A stretch of DNA of 64,000 nt from Pseudolysinimonas sp051954455 (GCF_051954455.1 NZ_JBQCHS010000033.1:124001-188000); one strand, 5' to 3'; positions 20,975-30,263 are shown, counted from the stretch's first letter. The notes: a model not told the origin generated them from the sequence alone. A program made the numbers and translations.

Positions 20975-20990
20975 CGTTTCACGTGAAACG
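20975..20990. promoter_or_regulatory. parS site in the parA leader (14/16)
   Basis: CGTTTCACGTGAAACG is a perfect 16-bp palindrome lying 39 bp before the parA GTG and after the possible -10 at 20929-20934. ParB bound here could reduce parAB transcription. Confidence 0.85.
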
Positions 20991-21029
20991 TCTGCCGTTC
21001 CCCCGCGGCAGACCGACGGACGGAGCAGA

Positions 21030-21911
21030 GTGACCGGAGATCCACTCGACGAGGGCACCCCCCTCGCGTCGGAGATCTTGGATCTCGCCCGCCGACGCGC
21101 CAACCTCGCTGCTCAGGTGCTCCCGCTGCCGTCGGCGACACGGGTGATCACCGTGGCCAATCAGAAGGGCGGCGTCGGCAAGACGACCACCACGGTGAAC
21201 CTGGCGGCCGCCTTGGCGCAGGCCGGGGCCAACGTGCTCGTCATCGACCTGGATCCGCAAGGCAACGCGTCGACCGCCCTGGGCGTCGAGCACCGCTCCG
21301 ACACCGCGAGCGTCTACGACGTCATCGTGGACGACCAGCCGATCGCCGAGGTGGTGCAGACGAGCCCGGAATTCCCGGGCCTGACCTGCGTCCCCGCCAC
21401 GATCCACCTCGCCGGCGCGGAGATCGAACTGGTGTCGCTCGTCGCGCGCGAACAGCGCCTCCGCGGGGCGTTGCAGGCGTACCTCGCCGACCACGAGGTC
21501 CACTACGTCTTCATCGACTGCCCCCCGTCGCTCGGACTGCTCACGATCAACGCCTTCGTCGCGGCGCGCGAGGTGCTCATCCCGATCCAGTGCGAGTACT
21601 ACGCGCTCGAAGGGCTCAGCCAACTGCTCAACAGCATCCAGCTGATCCAGCGGCACCTGAATCCCGAGCTGAACGTCTCCACGATCCTGCTCACCATGTA
21701 CGACTCCCGCACCAACCTCGCGAACCAGGTCGTGCAGGAGGTGCGGGACCACTTCCCCGAGCAGGTGCTGCGCGCCCTGATCCCCCGCTCGGTCCGGATC
21801 TCGGAGGCGCCTAGCTACGGCCAGAGCGTGATCAGCTACGACAGCAACTCGCCGGGATCCCTGTCATATCGAGAAGCAGCCGCCGAGATCGCACACCGAG
21901 GAGCACGCTGA
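21030..21911 (+). CDS. parA: Chromosome-partitioning ATPase ParA
   Basis: 293-aa Walker-type ATPase that moves origin regions apart with ParB. The deviant Walker A motif is KGGVGKTTTTVNLA. IDLDPQGNAS, FIDCPPSLGLLTINA and the C-terminal RSVRISEAPSYGQSV are family hallmarks. An N-terminal extension of about 35 residues precedes the core. The start is GTG with GGAGCAGA just upstream. Its stop overlaps the parB ATG (TGATG). Confidence 0.97.
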   Translation: MTGDPLDEGTPLASEILDLARRRANLAAQVLPLPSATRVITVANQKGGVGKTTTTVNLAAALAQAGANVLVIDLDPQGNASTALGVEHRSDTASVYDVIVDDQPIAEVVQTSPEFPGLTCVPATIHLAGAEIELVSLVAREQRLRGALQAYLADHEVHYVFIDCPPSLGLLTINAFVAAREVLIPIQCEYYALEGLSQLLNSIQLIQRHLNPELNVSTILLTMYDSRTNLANQVVQEVRDHFPEQVLRALIPRSVRISEAPSYGQSVISYDSNSPGSLSYREAAAEIAHRGAR

Positions 21912-22879
21912 TGGCCGCGCCGAAGAGGACGGGACTGGGAAAGGGGATCGGGGCGCTCATCCCCTCGGGATCGTCGGAGGGGGGCCGCTCGACCACCGAG
22001 CGGCCGGTCGACGTGTTCTTCTCGGCGGCCGAGGCGCCGGAGGGGCTCGTCAACGTCCCGGGCGCGCGACTGGCCAGTCTCGATCCGAACGACATCGTCC
22101 CCAACGCCCAGCAGCCCCGGACCGAGTTCGACCCGGAGGCCCTCGACGAACTCGTCGTCTCCGTGCGCGAGTTCGGCGTCCTCCAGCCGATCGTCGTGCG
22201 GCCGCGGCCGGGCGCCGGACCGGGGGAGGCGCACTACGAACTGATCATGGGGGAGCGGCGGCTGCGGGCCACGAAGATCGCGGGGCTGCCCGCGATTCCC
22301 GCCATCGTGCGCGACACCGCCGACGAGGCGATGCTCCGGGACGCGCTCCTCGAGAACCTGCACAGGTCGCAGCTCAACGCGATCGAGGAGGCGTCGGCCT
22401 ACCAGCAGCTGCTGCAGGACTTCGGGATCACGCAGGAGGAGCTCGCGAGTCGCATCGGACGCTCCCGACCGCAGATCACCAACACGATCCGCCTCCTCCG
22501 CCTGCCCGAGCCGATCCAGCGCCGCGTGGCGTCGGGGGTGCTGAGCGCCGGGCACGCCCGTGCCATCCTCTCGGCGGGCGAGCCGGAGGCGATGCAGAAG
22601 CTCGCCGACAAGATCGTCAACGAGGACCTGTCCGTCCGCGCCGCCGAGTCGGTCGCCTCGCTCGGCAAGCCGACTCCCGCGGGGACGACGCCGAAGCCGA
22701 CGAAGGGCCGGCGTCAGGGCCAGCTCGACGAGATCGCCGAGCGGCTCGGCAACCGGCTCGACACCCGGGTGCGGATCGCGCTCGGTGCGAGCAAGGGGAC
22801 GCTCACGATCGAGTTCGCGACGATCGGCGACCTCAACCGCATCCTCGGCGCGCTCGGCGAAGAGGGATTCGGCGCGTAA
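21911..22879 (+). CDS. parB: Chromosome-partitioning protein ParB
   Basis: 322-aa CTPase/DNA-binding protein that spreads from parS. The ParA-stimulating N-terminus KRTGLGKGIGALI, the CTP-binding GERRLRATK, the helix-turn-helix region (TQEELASRIGRSRPQITNTIRL) and a C-terminal dimerisation part are present. It overlaps parA by 1 bp. It should bind the four parS-like sites between 19299 and 20990. Confidence 0.97.
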   Translation: MAAPKRTGLGKGIGALIPSGSSEGGRSTTERPVDVFFSAAEAPEGLVNVPGARLASLDPNDIVPNAQQPRTEFDPEALDELVVSVREFGVLQPIVVRPRPGAGPGEAHYELIMGERRLRATKIAGLPAIPAIVRDTADEAMLRDALLENLHRSQLNAIEEASAYQQLLQDFGITQEELASRIGRSRPQITNTIRLLRLPEPIQRRVASGVLSAGHARAILSAGEPEAMQKLADKIVNEDLSVRAAESVASLGKPTPAGTTPKPTKGRRQGQLDEIAERLGNRLDTRVRIALGASKGTLTIEFATIGDLNRILGALGEEGFGA

Positions 22880-22911
22880 CCATGAGAGCCGGTTACAGTC
22901 TCACCCAGAAC

Positions 22912-22926
22912 GGGCGTCTCACGCCC
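22912..22926. terminator. Small hairpin between convergent parB and ddl
   Basis: GGGCGT-CTC-ACGCCC lies 33 bp after the parB stop and overlaps the last codons of the opposing ligase gene. It lacks a T-run on either side, so termination is uncertain. Confidence 0.35.
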
Positions 22927-23881
22927 TGATCGCCGCACGAGCGAGTTCCGCGTAGACCCACCCGAGGTCGTAGCCCGCGGCTTCCAGCGCCAGGGGGAGC
23001 AGCGAGGTCTCGGTGAGTCCGGGGAGGACGTTCGCCTCCAGGAACCACGGCGTCCCGGCTCCGTCGACGATGAGGTCGACGCGGGACAGATGCCGGAGCC
23101 CGAGCGCGCGGTGCGCCGTCAGTGCAGCCTCGACGGCTACGTCGGCGACCGCATCGTCGATGCGCGCCGGCACGTAGAACCGCGTCTCGCCCGCGTTGTA
23201 GCGGGCCTCGAAGCTGTACACCCCCGAGAGCGGCTCGATCTCGACCGCGGGCAGCGCGACCGGACCGTCCCCCGTGTCGATCACGCCGATCGCGATCTCG
23301 GTGCCCGCGATCCGCTGCTCCACGAGCGCCACATCGCCGTAGGTGTAGGCATCGACCATGGCACGGGGGAGTTCGGCGCGGTCCTCGACGATCGTCACCC
23401 CCTGCGCCGACCCGCCGCGGGCGGGCTTGACGACGAGCGGTACGGGCATCTCGTCGGCGATGGCCTCGAAGACCGCGTCGGCCCCGAGCTCTCGGAACGC
23501 CTCGCGGCCGAGAGCGATGGATCGCGGGGTCGCGACGCCCGCGCGGGCGGCGATCGCCTTCGCGGTCGGCTTGTCCCAGGCGAGCCGCGCTCCGTCGGCG
23601 AGGGAGCCGACGAACGGGATGCCGATGAACTCCAGGAGCCCGCGCAGCGCGCCGTCCTCACCGGAGGCGCCGTGGAGCGCCGGCCACACGACGTCCGGCG
23701 GGTCGGCGCGGAGCGATGAGAGCAGCCCGGCGTCCGGGTCGACGAGCTCCACCTGCAGGCCGTGGGCGCGGAGGCTGTCGGCGACGCGGCGACCCGTCCG
23801 CAGCGACACATCGCGCTCGTGGGAGATGCCGCCGGCCAGGACTACGATGCGCCGGACGTCGGCGCCCGATCCCTCGACCAT
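22919..23881 (-). CDS. D-alanine--D-alanine ligase family protein (ATP-grasp)
   Basis: 320-aa ATP-grasp protein. VVLAGGISHERDVSLRTGRRV is the N-terminal Ddl signature region. WPALHGASGEDGALRGLLE, VVKPARGGSAQGV and the metal-binding ending FLEANVLPGLTETSLLPLA are all present. Ddl makes the D-Ala-D-Ala dipeptide for peptidoglycan. It is slightly shorter than typical Ddl (about 360) and may be a second, specialised ligase. The full set of ligase genes is not visible here. The ATG overlaps the aminotransferase stop by 1 bp. Confidence 0.85.
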   Translation of the reverse strand: MVEGSGADVRRIVVLAGGISHERDVSLRTGRRVADSLRAHGLQVELVDPDAGLLSSLRADPPDVVWPALHGASGEDGALRGLLEFIGIPFVGSLADGARLAWDKPTAKAIAARAGVATPRSIALGREAFRELGADAVFEAIADEMPVPLVVKPARGGSAQGVTIVEDRAELPRAMVDAYTYGDVALVEQRIAGTEIAIGVIDTGDGPVALPAVEIEPLSGVYSFEARYNAGETRFYVPARIDDAVADVAVEAALTAHRALGLRHLSRVDLIVDGAGTPWFLEANVLPGLTETSLLPLALEAAGYDLGWVYAELARAAIRA

Positions 23882-25188
23882 CAGCCGACGCTCGGCGGGA
23901 GGACGTTCTGGCGGGCCTGCTGCACCGGCAGCGGGCGCGTCTGCTGGAACTCGTCGAGCAGGCGCAGCTCCCCGTTGATCACGCTCGCCAGGCGCCGCAC
24001 CCCCTCGCGGATGAAGTCGGGCGTCGGATAGCAGAACGAGAGGCGCATCGCGTTGCGCCCGCCGCCGTCCGCGTAGAAGGCGGTCCCGGGCGTGTAGGCG
24101 ACGAGCTCGGTGACGGCGCGCGGCAGCATCGCCTTGGAGTCGAGGTGATCCGGCAGGCGCAACCAGACGTAGAAGCCGCCGGAGGGGACGGTCCAGGACA
24201 GCCCGGGGAGGTGCTCCGCCAGGGCGGAGAGCATCGCGTCCCGTCGTTCGCGGTAGACGCCGCGGAAGGTGTCGATCTGCCCTCGCCAGTCGGCGGTGGC
24301 GAGGTACTCCGAGATCACGAACTGCGAGAACGAGCTGGGGGAGAGGATGGCGGCCTCGTTCGCGAGCACCAGCTTCTCGCGGATCGCGTGCGGCGCCAGA
24401 GCCCATCCGACGCGGAGGCCGGGGGCGAGGGTCTTCGAGAAGGTGCCGAGGTACACGACGCCGTCCTCCTCGATCGAGCGCATCGCCTGCGGCGGCGCCT
24501 GATCGAAGTAGAGGAGACCGTAGGGGTTGTCCTCCAGCACGAGGATGCCGGCCTCTCGGGCGATCTCGAGGACCTCCATGCGCCGCTGCCACGACAGGGT
24601 GACGCCCATCGGGTTGTGGAAGGACGGCACGGTGTAGAGCAGCTTGATCCGGCGCCCCTGCTCCCGCAGCCGTCCGATCGTGGCGCGGAGCGCCTCCGGG
24701 ACCAGGCCGCCCTCGTCCATCTCGACGTGCACGATCTCGGCCTGGAAGCTCTTGAAGACCGTGATGGCGGTCACGTAGCTCGGTCCCTCGGCGATGACCA
24801 CATCGCCCGGATCGAGGAACAGCTTCGCCATCAGCTCCAGCGCGTGCTGCGACCCCGTTGTGACGACGACATCGTCCACACTGCCGCGGATGCCCTCGAG
24901 CGCCATGACCTCGAGGATCTGCTCGCGGAGCCGTGGGACGCCCTGGCCGGACCCGTACTGGAGGGCGACGGGTCCGTGATCCCGCACCGTCCGATCGACC
25001 GCGGTCTCGACGAGCTCGCGGGGCAGCGCGGAGACGTACGGCATGCCGCCGGCGAGCGAGACCACCTCGGGCCGGCTCGCGACGGCGAACAGGGCTCGGA
25101 CCTCGGAGGCGGCGAGGCCGGCGGTGCGCTCGGCGTAGCTGTCGTACCAGGGATCGAGGTTGTTGCCCTGTCGCGGGTCCATCGACAC
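23881..25188 (-). CDS. PLP-dependent aminotransferase, class I/II
   Basis: 435-aa fold-type I aminotransferase resembling 2-aminoadipate/aromatic (LysN-type) transaminases. SLAGGMPYVSALP starts the core, LQYGSGQGVPRLREQ and TTGSQHALELMAKL are cofactor-pocket segments, NPYGLLYFD follows, and the PLP lysine is in GTFSKTLAPGLRVGWA. No DNA-binding domain is attached, unlike MocR regulators. The GTG start (or the ATG two codons later) fits. The ligase gene is coupled to it, so the pair may work on the same amino acid (inference). Confidence 0.85.
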   Translation of the reverse strand: MSMDPRQGNNLDPWYDSYAERTAGLAASEVRALFAVASRPEVVSLAGGMPYVSALPRELVETAVDRTVRDHGPVALQYGSGQGVPRLREQILEVMALEGIRGSVDDVVVTTGSQHALELMAKLFLDPGDVVIAEGPSYVTAITVFKSFQAEIVHVEMDEGGLVPEALRATIGRLREQGRRIKLLYTVPSFHNPMGVTLSWQRRMEVLEIAREAGILVLEDNPYGLLYFDQAPPQAMRSIEEDGVVYLGTFSKTLAPGLRVGWALAPHAIREKLVLANEAAILSPSSFSQFVISEYLATADWRGQIDTFRGVYRERRDAMLSALAEHLPGLSWTVPSGGFYVWLRLPDHLDSKAMLPRAVTELVAYTPGTAFYADGGGRNAMRLSFCYPTPDFIREGVRRLASVINGELRLLDEFQQTRPLPVQQARQNVLPPSVG

Positions 25189-25211
25189 AGAGTAACCGCG
25201 GAAGACGAGAG

Positions 25212-25242
25212 CGGCCCCGCCCCCGGGATGGGGACGGGGCCG
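25212..25242 (-). terminator. Terminator-like hairpin after trxA
   Basis: CGGCCCCG and CGGGGCCG form an 8-bp outer stem, with further C/G pairing inside, located 16 bp after the trxA stop. It separates the trx operon from the aminotransferase gene transcribed in the same direction. Confidence 0.65.
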
Positions 25243-25258
25243 TGGGGGAGACGAGGCT

Positions 25259-25585
25259 CTACGCCAGGAACTCCGCGAGGTCCGCCTCGAGAGCCGGCTT
25301 CGGCTTCGCGCCGATGACGGTCTTGACGACCTCGCCGCCCTTGAAGACCTTCATGGCGGGGATCGAGGTGATCCCGTACTTCATCGCGGTCTCGGGGTTG
25401 TCGTCGACGTTCAGCTTGACGATGTCGAGCTTGTCGGCGTGCTCCTCCGCGATCTTGTCGAGGATCGGCGACACTGCGCGACACGGGCCGCACCACTCCG
25501 CCCAGAAGTCGACCATGATCGCCTTCTCCGAGTTGAGGACGTCGGCCTCGAAGCTGGCATCCGTCACATCCTTCGCGTTGCTCAT
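25259..25585 (-). CDS. trxA: Thioredoxin
   Basis: 108-aa cytoplasmic thiol-disulfide reductant. The active site WAEWCGPCRAV and the cis-proline segment GITSIPAMKVFKGG are present. AGGAGAG precedes the ATG. It lies 67 bp after trxB on the same strand and is probably co-transcribed from the SigR-type promoter ahead of trxB. Confidence 0.97.
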   Translation of the reverse strand: MSNAKDVTDASFEADVLNSEKAIMVDFWAEWCGPCRAVSPILDKIAEEHADKLDIVKLNVDDNPETAMKYGITSIPAMKVFKGGEVVKTVIGAKPKPALEADLAEFLA

Positions 25586-25652
25586 CTGCTCTCCTGACTT
25601 GGGTGATCGGGCCTGCTGACGGAAACCCCGTCGGCGGGAGTGCTATTCCGGA

Positions 25653-26639
25653 TCAGACCGCCGCGGCGATCTCGTCGACGACGCTCTCGGTGCCCGCCGC
25701 CTGCTCCAGCAGCTCCTTCGGGAGCGCCGCGAGATAGTGCTCGGCGTCGAGCGCGGCGACCACGCCCGATCCGGCGGCGGTGGCCGCCTGCTTGTAGGTC
25801 GGGTCGATGACGTCGCCGGCGGCGAACACACCGGGCAGGTTGGTGCGCGAGCTGCGGCCCTCGACGGCGATCGTGCCCTCGGGCGTCAGATCGAGCTGGC
25901 CGTGCACGAGGTGCGTGCGCGGGTCGGCGCCGATCGCGACGAACATGCCCTGCACGTCGAGCGTCGTCTCGGAGCCGTCGACGGTGTCGACGAGGCCGAT
26001 GCCCGTGACCTTCTCGTCGCCGTAGACGTGCGCGACCTCCTTGTTCCAGAGGAACTGGATCTTGGGATCGCTCATCGCACGGTCCTGCATCGCCGCGGAG
26101 GCGCGCAGCTGGTCGCGCCGGTGCACCAGGTACACGACGTCGGCGAAGCGGGTGAGGAAGGTGGCCTCCTCGAGGGCGGAATCGCCCCCGCCGATGACCG
26201 CCACCTTCTTCTGCCGGAAGAACGCGCCGTCGCACGTCGCGCACCAGGAGACGCCGTAGCCCGACAGGCGCGCCTCGTCCTCGAGGCCGAGCTTGCGGTA
26301 GGCCGATCCGGTCGCGTAGATGACCGTGAGCGCCTCGTGCACGTCGCCGTTGCCGAGCTTCACCGTCTTGACGTCGCCGTCGAGCGTCAACTCCACGACG
26401 TCGTCGTAGACGATCTCGGCGCCGAAGCGCTCTGCCTGCTTCTGCATCTGCATCATGAGGTCCGGCCCCATGATCCCGTCCGGGAATCCCGGGAAGTTCT
26501 CGACCTCGGTGGTCTTCATGAGCTCGCCGCCGAACTCGACCGAGCTGGCGATGACGAGCGGGCGCAGGTTGGCGCGCGCCGCGTAGATCGCGGCCGTGTA
26601 CCCCGCCGGGCCCGACCCGATGATGATGACCTCGCGCAT
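25653..26639 (-). CDS. trxB: Thioredoxin-disulfide reductase
   Basis: 328-aa FAD/NADPH flavoenzyme that reduces thioredoxin. It shows IIGSGPAGYTAAIYAARA (FAD), the redox pair in SWCATCDGAFF, GGGDSALEEATFL (NADPH) and GVFAAGDVIDPTYKQAA. GGAGGATCC precedes the ATG. Oxidative stress control is expected from the GGGAAC-N18-GTTG promoter. Confidence 0.97.
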   Translation of the reverse strand: MREVIIIGSGPAGYTAAIYAARANLRPLVIASSVEFGGELMKTTEVENFPGFPDGIMGPDLMMQMQKQAERFGAEIVYDDVVELTLDGDVKTVKLGNGDVHEALTVIYATGSAYRKLGLEDEARLSGYGVSWCATCDGAFFRQKKVAVIGGGDSALEEATFLTRFADVVYLVHRRDQLRASAAMQDRAMSDPKIQFLWNKEVAHVYGDEKVTGIGLVDTVDGSETTLDVQGMFVAIGADPRTHLVHGQLDLTPEGTIAVEGRSSRTNLPGVFAAGDVIDPTYKQAATAAGSGVVAALDAEHYLAALPKELLEQAAGTESVVDEIAAAV

Positions 26640-26665
26640 GGATCCTCCGATTCGTCCACGACGTA

Positions 26666-26693
26666 CAACACATCGTAGGTGCGCGATGTTCCC
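26666..26693 (-). promoter_or_regulatory. SigR/SigH-type promoter of trxB-trxA
   Basis: On the minus strand GGGAAC (26688-26693) is followed by exactly 18 nt and then GTTG (26666-26669), about 27 nt before the trxB ATG. This fits the thiol-stress sigma consensus known from Streptomyces SigR and mycobacterial SigH, for which trxBA is a classic target. Confidence 0.75.
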
Positions 26694-26715
26694 GCCCCCC
26701 GGAGCCGTCGCGGGA

Positions 26716-28407
26716 CTAGCGCCGGCGGAGGATCCGGCGGATCGGTCCGATCAGCTGGTCGAGCTCGGGCACCCGCAGCGCGAGGAGGACCGCGACGTAG
26801 ACGAGCGCCGTCACGCCGCCGACCGCGACGACGGCGACGAAGTCGCCGAACCGCCCGGGCAGCGTTCCCGAGAAGTCGGCGGCGAACCCGGAGCCGGCCC
26901 GCACGCCGCCGGCCAGGTCGAGGCCGCCGAGCAGCCAGAGGACGAGGAGTCCGACGAGCGCCGCCGGGATCGTGGCGACCGCGAACGTGCCGAGGCGGCG
27001 CACCAGGCGGCGGCCGTCGATCCCGCCCATCCGTCCGCGGAGCACCAGCGCCGACACGAGGGTCTGGACGACCCCCGCGATCGTCGTGGCGATCGCGATG
27101 CCGATCGCCACCCAGCCGCCCGGGGCGGCGAGGAGGCCGAAGGCGAGGACCGAGAACAGCACGCCCTGCAGGAGTTGGATCCAGAAGGGCGTGCGCGTGT
27201 CGCCGAGGGCGAAGAAGGCCCGCTGCAGCACGAAGATGACGCCGTAGGCGAGGAGCCCGGGCAGGTAGGCGAGCAGGACGGCGGCGGTGCCGGTGAGATC
27301 CCCGCGGTTCTGTGAGAAGAACCCGGCGAACGGGATCGCGGCCGTCCCGAGCGCGACCGCGGCGCCGGTGATGAGCAGGCCGATCTGGCGGAGCGCCGCG
27401 GAGACGTCGTGGCGGAGATCGTCGAGCCGCCCGTCGCGGGCGTGCGCGCTCATCCGGCTGTAGAAGGCGGTCGCGATCGACATCACGACGATCGAGTGCG
27501 GGAGGATGTAGATCAGCCACGCCGTCCGGATGACCGCCGTGCCGGGGTCGAACCGCCCGGCGGTGAGCGCGATGTTGGTCTGGACGATGCCGGCGGCGAG
27601 CGTGATGAGCACCATGCCGAACGTCCAGGCGCCGATCCGTCCGACGTGCCCGAGCCCGCGCCAGCGGAAGTCGATGCGGAACCGCAGCCCGGTGCGCCGC
27701 CAGAACAGCGCCAGCACGACGGTCTGCACGGCGACGCCGAGGGTCGCGCCGCCCGCGAGCAGCGCGATCTGCGCGGGCGTCCAGTCGCCCGCGGCGCGTG
27801 CCGGGTCGGCTCCGAACAGCACCCGGAACAGCACGAGGGTCGCGATCACGACGACGTTGTTGATCGCCGGCACCCAGGTGACCGGCCCGAAGACGCCGCG
27901 GGCGTTCAGCACCTCGCCGAGCAGCGCGAACAGCGCATAGAAGAAGAGCTGCGGCAGGCACCAGTACGACATCGCCAGGGTGAGCGCGACGCCGTCCGCG
28001 CCGAGCGCGTTGCCGGCGCTGTGGCCGCCCGCCGTGTAGAGGCCGACGAGGAGCGGCGCGATCGTCACGACGATGATCGTCACGACGAGGAACGCGGTCG
28101 TGCCGAGGGTGACGAGCCGGCTCACGAAGACCCCGCCGCCATCCTCGTGCTTCGCGGCCCGGACGATCGCGGGCACGAGGGTCGCGCTGAGGAGGCCCCC
28201 CGACACGAGCGGGAGGATCAGGTTCGGCAGGGTGTTGGCCACCGCGAAGGCGTTGGCGCCCGGGTTCGTGAGGCCGATCGCGGTCGTCAGGGCGAAGGCG
28301 CTGATGAAGCCGAGGACGCGCGAGACGATCGTGCCGGAGGCGAGCAGCACCGAGGCGCGGCCCATGCGCGTCGGGGGCGGGGCGGGCGCGGCGGCCGGGG
28401 TCGTCAT
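26716..28407 (-). CDS. murJ: Lipid II flippase MurJ
   Basis: 563-aa polytopic membrane protein with about 14 hydrophobic helices. LLASGTIVSRVLGFISAFAL, FAVANTLPNLILPLVSGG and LVPAIVRAAKHE are MurJ-family segments. It exports the peptidoglycan precursor lipid II. Unlike mycobacterial MurJ it has no large pseudokinase domain. Its start overlaps the DUF6049 gene stop by 4 bp. Confidence 0.93.
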   Translation of the reverse strand: MTTPAAAPAPPPTRMGRASVLLASGTIVSRVLGFISAFALTTAIGLTNPGANAFAVANTLPNLILPLVSGGLLSATLVPAIVRAAKHEDGGGVFVSRLVTLGTTAFLVVTIIVVTIAPLLVGLYTAGGHSAGNALGADGVALTLAMSYWCLPQLFFYALFALLGEVLNARGVFGPVTWVPAINNVVVIATLVLFRVLFGADPARAAGDWTPAQIALLAGGATLGVAVQTVVLALFWRRTGLRFRIDFRWRGLGHVGRIGAWTFGMVLITLAAGIVQTNIALTAGRFDPGTAVIRTAWLIYILPHSIVVMSIATAFYSRMSAHARDGRLDDLRHDVSAALRQIGLLITGAAVALGTAAIPFAGFFSQNRGDLTGTAAVLLAYLPGLLAYGVIFVLQRAFFALGDTRTPFWIQLLQGVLFSVLAFGLLAAPGGWVAIGIAIATTIAGVVQTLVSALVLRGRMGGIDGRRLVRRLGTFAVATIPAALVGLLVLWLLGGLDLAGGVRAGSGFAADFSGTLPGRFGDFVAVVAVGGVTALVYVAVLLALRVPELDQLIGPIRRILRRR

Positions 28408-30263
28408 CCCGTCGCCCCGTCGCGGTCGGCGTCCGTGTCGGCGTCATCGGTGGTCGCGCGGGCGCCGTCCGATGCCGGCTCCTCGCGTGCTCGCCGGGCG
28501 CGGCGGCGCTTCAGCACCTGCCGCGTGATCCCGCCGCCGAACAGCAGGATGAGGATCGCCCCGATGATCCCCGTGCCGAGACCCTCCCACGAGGGGCGCA
28601 GATCGACCTCGATGGAGTCGGGCGCGCCGATCGCGACGGTCTCGTCGGCCGTGCTGCGCAGGGTGATCCGGGCCTGGACGGTGGCGGACCCGAGAGCCTG
28701 AGCCGGGACGAGCGCGCGGCCGGTCGCGTTCGGTTCGACCTTGAGCTCCACCCGGCGGTCGGAGACCCGGAGCACGGTCGACGCGACCGGGGTGATGGTG
28801 ACCTCCACCGTGACCGGAACGGCGAGGGCGTTGCTGACCGTGACCGGGATGTTCGTGCTCGACGCGGTGACGAGCACGCTGCTGCCGTGCACGATCTTCA
28901 CCGAGTCGAGGAGGCGTGCCGATGACGCGAGGTAGGTGCGCAACCGGTCAGCCCATGCGCCGTCGGAGGACTGCACCCAGCCCACCGACATGACGGAGAG
29001 GAGCTCCAGCCGCCGCGGTGCCGTCAGCTCGGAGCTGCGCTCGCCCGCGACGGTCGCGAACGCCGCCTCCGGGGCCACGGTCGCGACGACGGCCGCGACG
29101 AGCGGCGCGGCATCGGACGGGATCGTCCCGTCGACCACCCGCGCGTCGGCGGACGGGCCGGCGAGCACGGCCGAGAGTCCCACGGTCTGCGCGGCGGGCT
29201 GCGCGTCGACGTTCTGCAGCAGCTCGCGCACGTGCAGCGCATTGACCGCCCAGCCGCGAGGGAGGGTCGCGATCAGCGAGCGGCCGGGCGAGACCGCCTG
29301 CATGCCCGCGAGCGCGGCGTCGAAGCGCGCGAGCTCGGACTGCAGCGCGGCGTCGCCCGACGACTGCACCGCGTCGCGGGCGATGCCGCTCAGCCCGTCG
29401 TCGCTCACGAGTCCGCGGATGCCGTCGAGCTGCACGCGCGCGGAGGTCGCGGCCGACACGTTGCCCGAGCCCAGGATCACCGAGGTGTAGCCGGCGCGCG
29501 CGAGCGGGGCGAGGTCCGCGGTCGAGACGGTGCCGTCCGCGGGCCAGGCGATGTCGGTGGCGACGTAGGAGCCGGGAGCGGCCACCAGATCGTCGTTGCT
29601 CGGCAGCGGAGGCGGACCGGCAGGACCCGTGGCGGTGGGAGTGGGCCCGGGGGTCACCGCGTCCGCGGACGGCGTCGGCGTGGGCGTCGGGCTCGCGGTG
29701 CGTGCGGGGCCGAAGTTCGAGGAGGACACCCCGAACTGGAAGTCGAGGCCGGACAGCAGTTCCGGGCCGCCGGGCACGTCGGCGAGCGCCGCCGGGTCGG
29801 CGTCGGCGTAGGCGAGCGGCAGCTTCTCGTTCGGCAGCTCCGTCAGCTGGGAGAGCCAATCGAGGGCGGAGGCCGGGGCGGAGCGGCCGAGGATGCGGAT
29901 CGACACGAGGATGCGCGGGTCGATCGCGAGGACCGCGGAGGTCCCGGTGACGGCATTGAGCTCCCGGGTCAGCACGCCGGTCGCCGCGGTGTCGGTGGCG
30001 AGGGTGTCGGAGTCGATGAGCCCCGTTCCCGCCTGCGGGGTCGTCGGCAGCGTGATGGGCACGAGCATCGCGAGAGAGACGGGTCCGACGCCGGGCGTCA
30101 GATCGCGCGCGGCGGCTAGCTCGGCGGGCGAGGATCCGGGGCGGCCGTCCGCGACGGCTCCGACGGTGGTCGTGAGCACGCCCGCGACGACGGATGCGGC
30201 GGCGATCGCGGCGACGGCGGCCCGCCCGGCCCGGGGGGTCAGGCGCACGACGCGAGGTCCCAT
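28404..30263 (-). CDS. DUF6049 family cell-envelope protein
   Basis: 619-aa exported protein. A signal peptide lies near residues 12-38 (AAVAAIAAASVVAGVLTTTV). The extracellular region has a threonine/proline-rich insert (TASPTPTPTPSADA). One C-terminal membrane helix (GTGIIGAILILLFGGGI) is followed by a basic, then acidic cytoplasmic tail. It has no catalytic motif I can recognise. Pairing with murJ is conserved in actinobacteria and suggests a role in cell-wall assembly. The start codon is uncertain because a leaderless-type promoter points to a different ATG 17 nt upstream and out of frame. Confidence 0.8.
   Translation of the reverse strand: MGPRVVRLTPRAGRAAVAAIAAASVVAGVLTTTVGAVADGRPGSSPAELAAARDLTPGVGPVSLAMLVPITLPTTPQAGTGLIDSDTLATDTAATGVLTRELNAVTGTSAVLAIDPRILVSIRILGRSAPASALDWLSQLTELPNEKLPLAYADADPAALADVPGGPELLSGLDFQFGVSSSNFGPARTASPTPTPTPSADAVTPGPTPTATGPAGPPPLPSNDDLVAAPGSYVATDIAWPADGTVSTADLAPLARAGYTSVILGSGNVSAATSARVQLDGIRGLVSDDGLSGIARDAVQSSGDAALQSELARFDAALAGMQAVSPGRSLIATLPRGWAVNALHVRELLQNVDAQPAAQTVGLSAVLAGPSADARVVDGTIPSDAAPLVAAVVATVAPEAAFATVAGERSSELTAPRRLELLSVMSVGWVQSSDGAWADRLRTYLASSARLLDSVKIVHGSSVLVTASSTNIPVTVSNALAVPVTVEVTITPVASTVLRVSDRRVELKVEPNATGRALVPAQALGSATVQARITLRSTADETVAIGAPDSIEVDLRPSWEGLGTGIIGAILILLFGGGITRQVLKRRRARRAREEPASDGARATTDDADTDADRDGATG

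Larger units (their letters stand above)
19936..21029. other. 1.1-kb spacer between rsmG and parA with parS sites; no convincing gene
   Basis: 1094 bp, very long for this compact region. Open frames on both strands translate to arginine/serine/glycine-rich strings with no motif, no credible start and no family resemblance, so none is called. The last 250 bp hold three parS-like palindromes and a possible parA -10 (TAAGGT, 20929-20934). The first 800 bp have no recognised element apart from scattered short hairpins. Confidence 0.6.
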
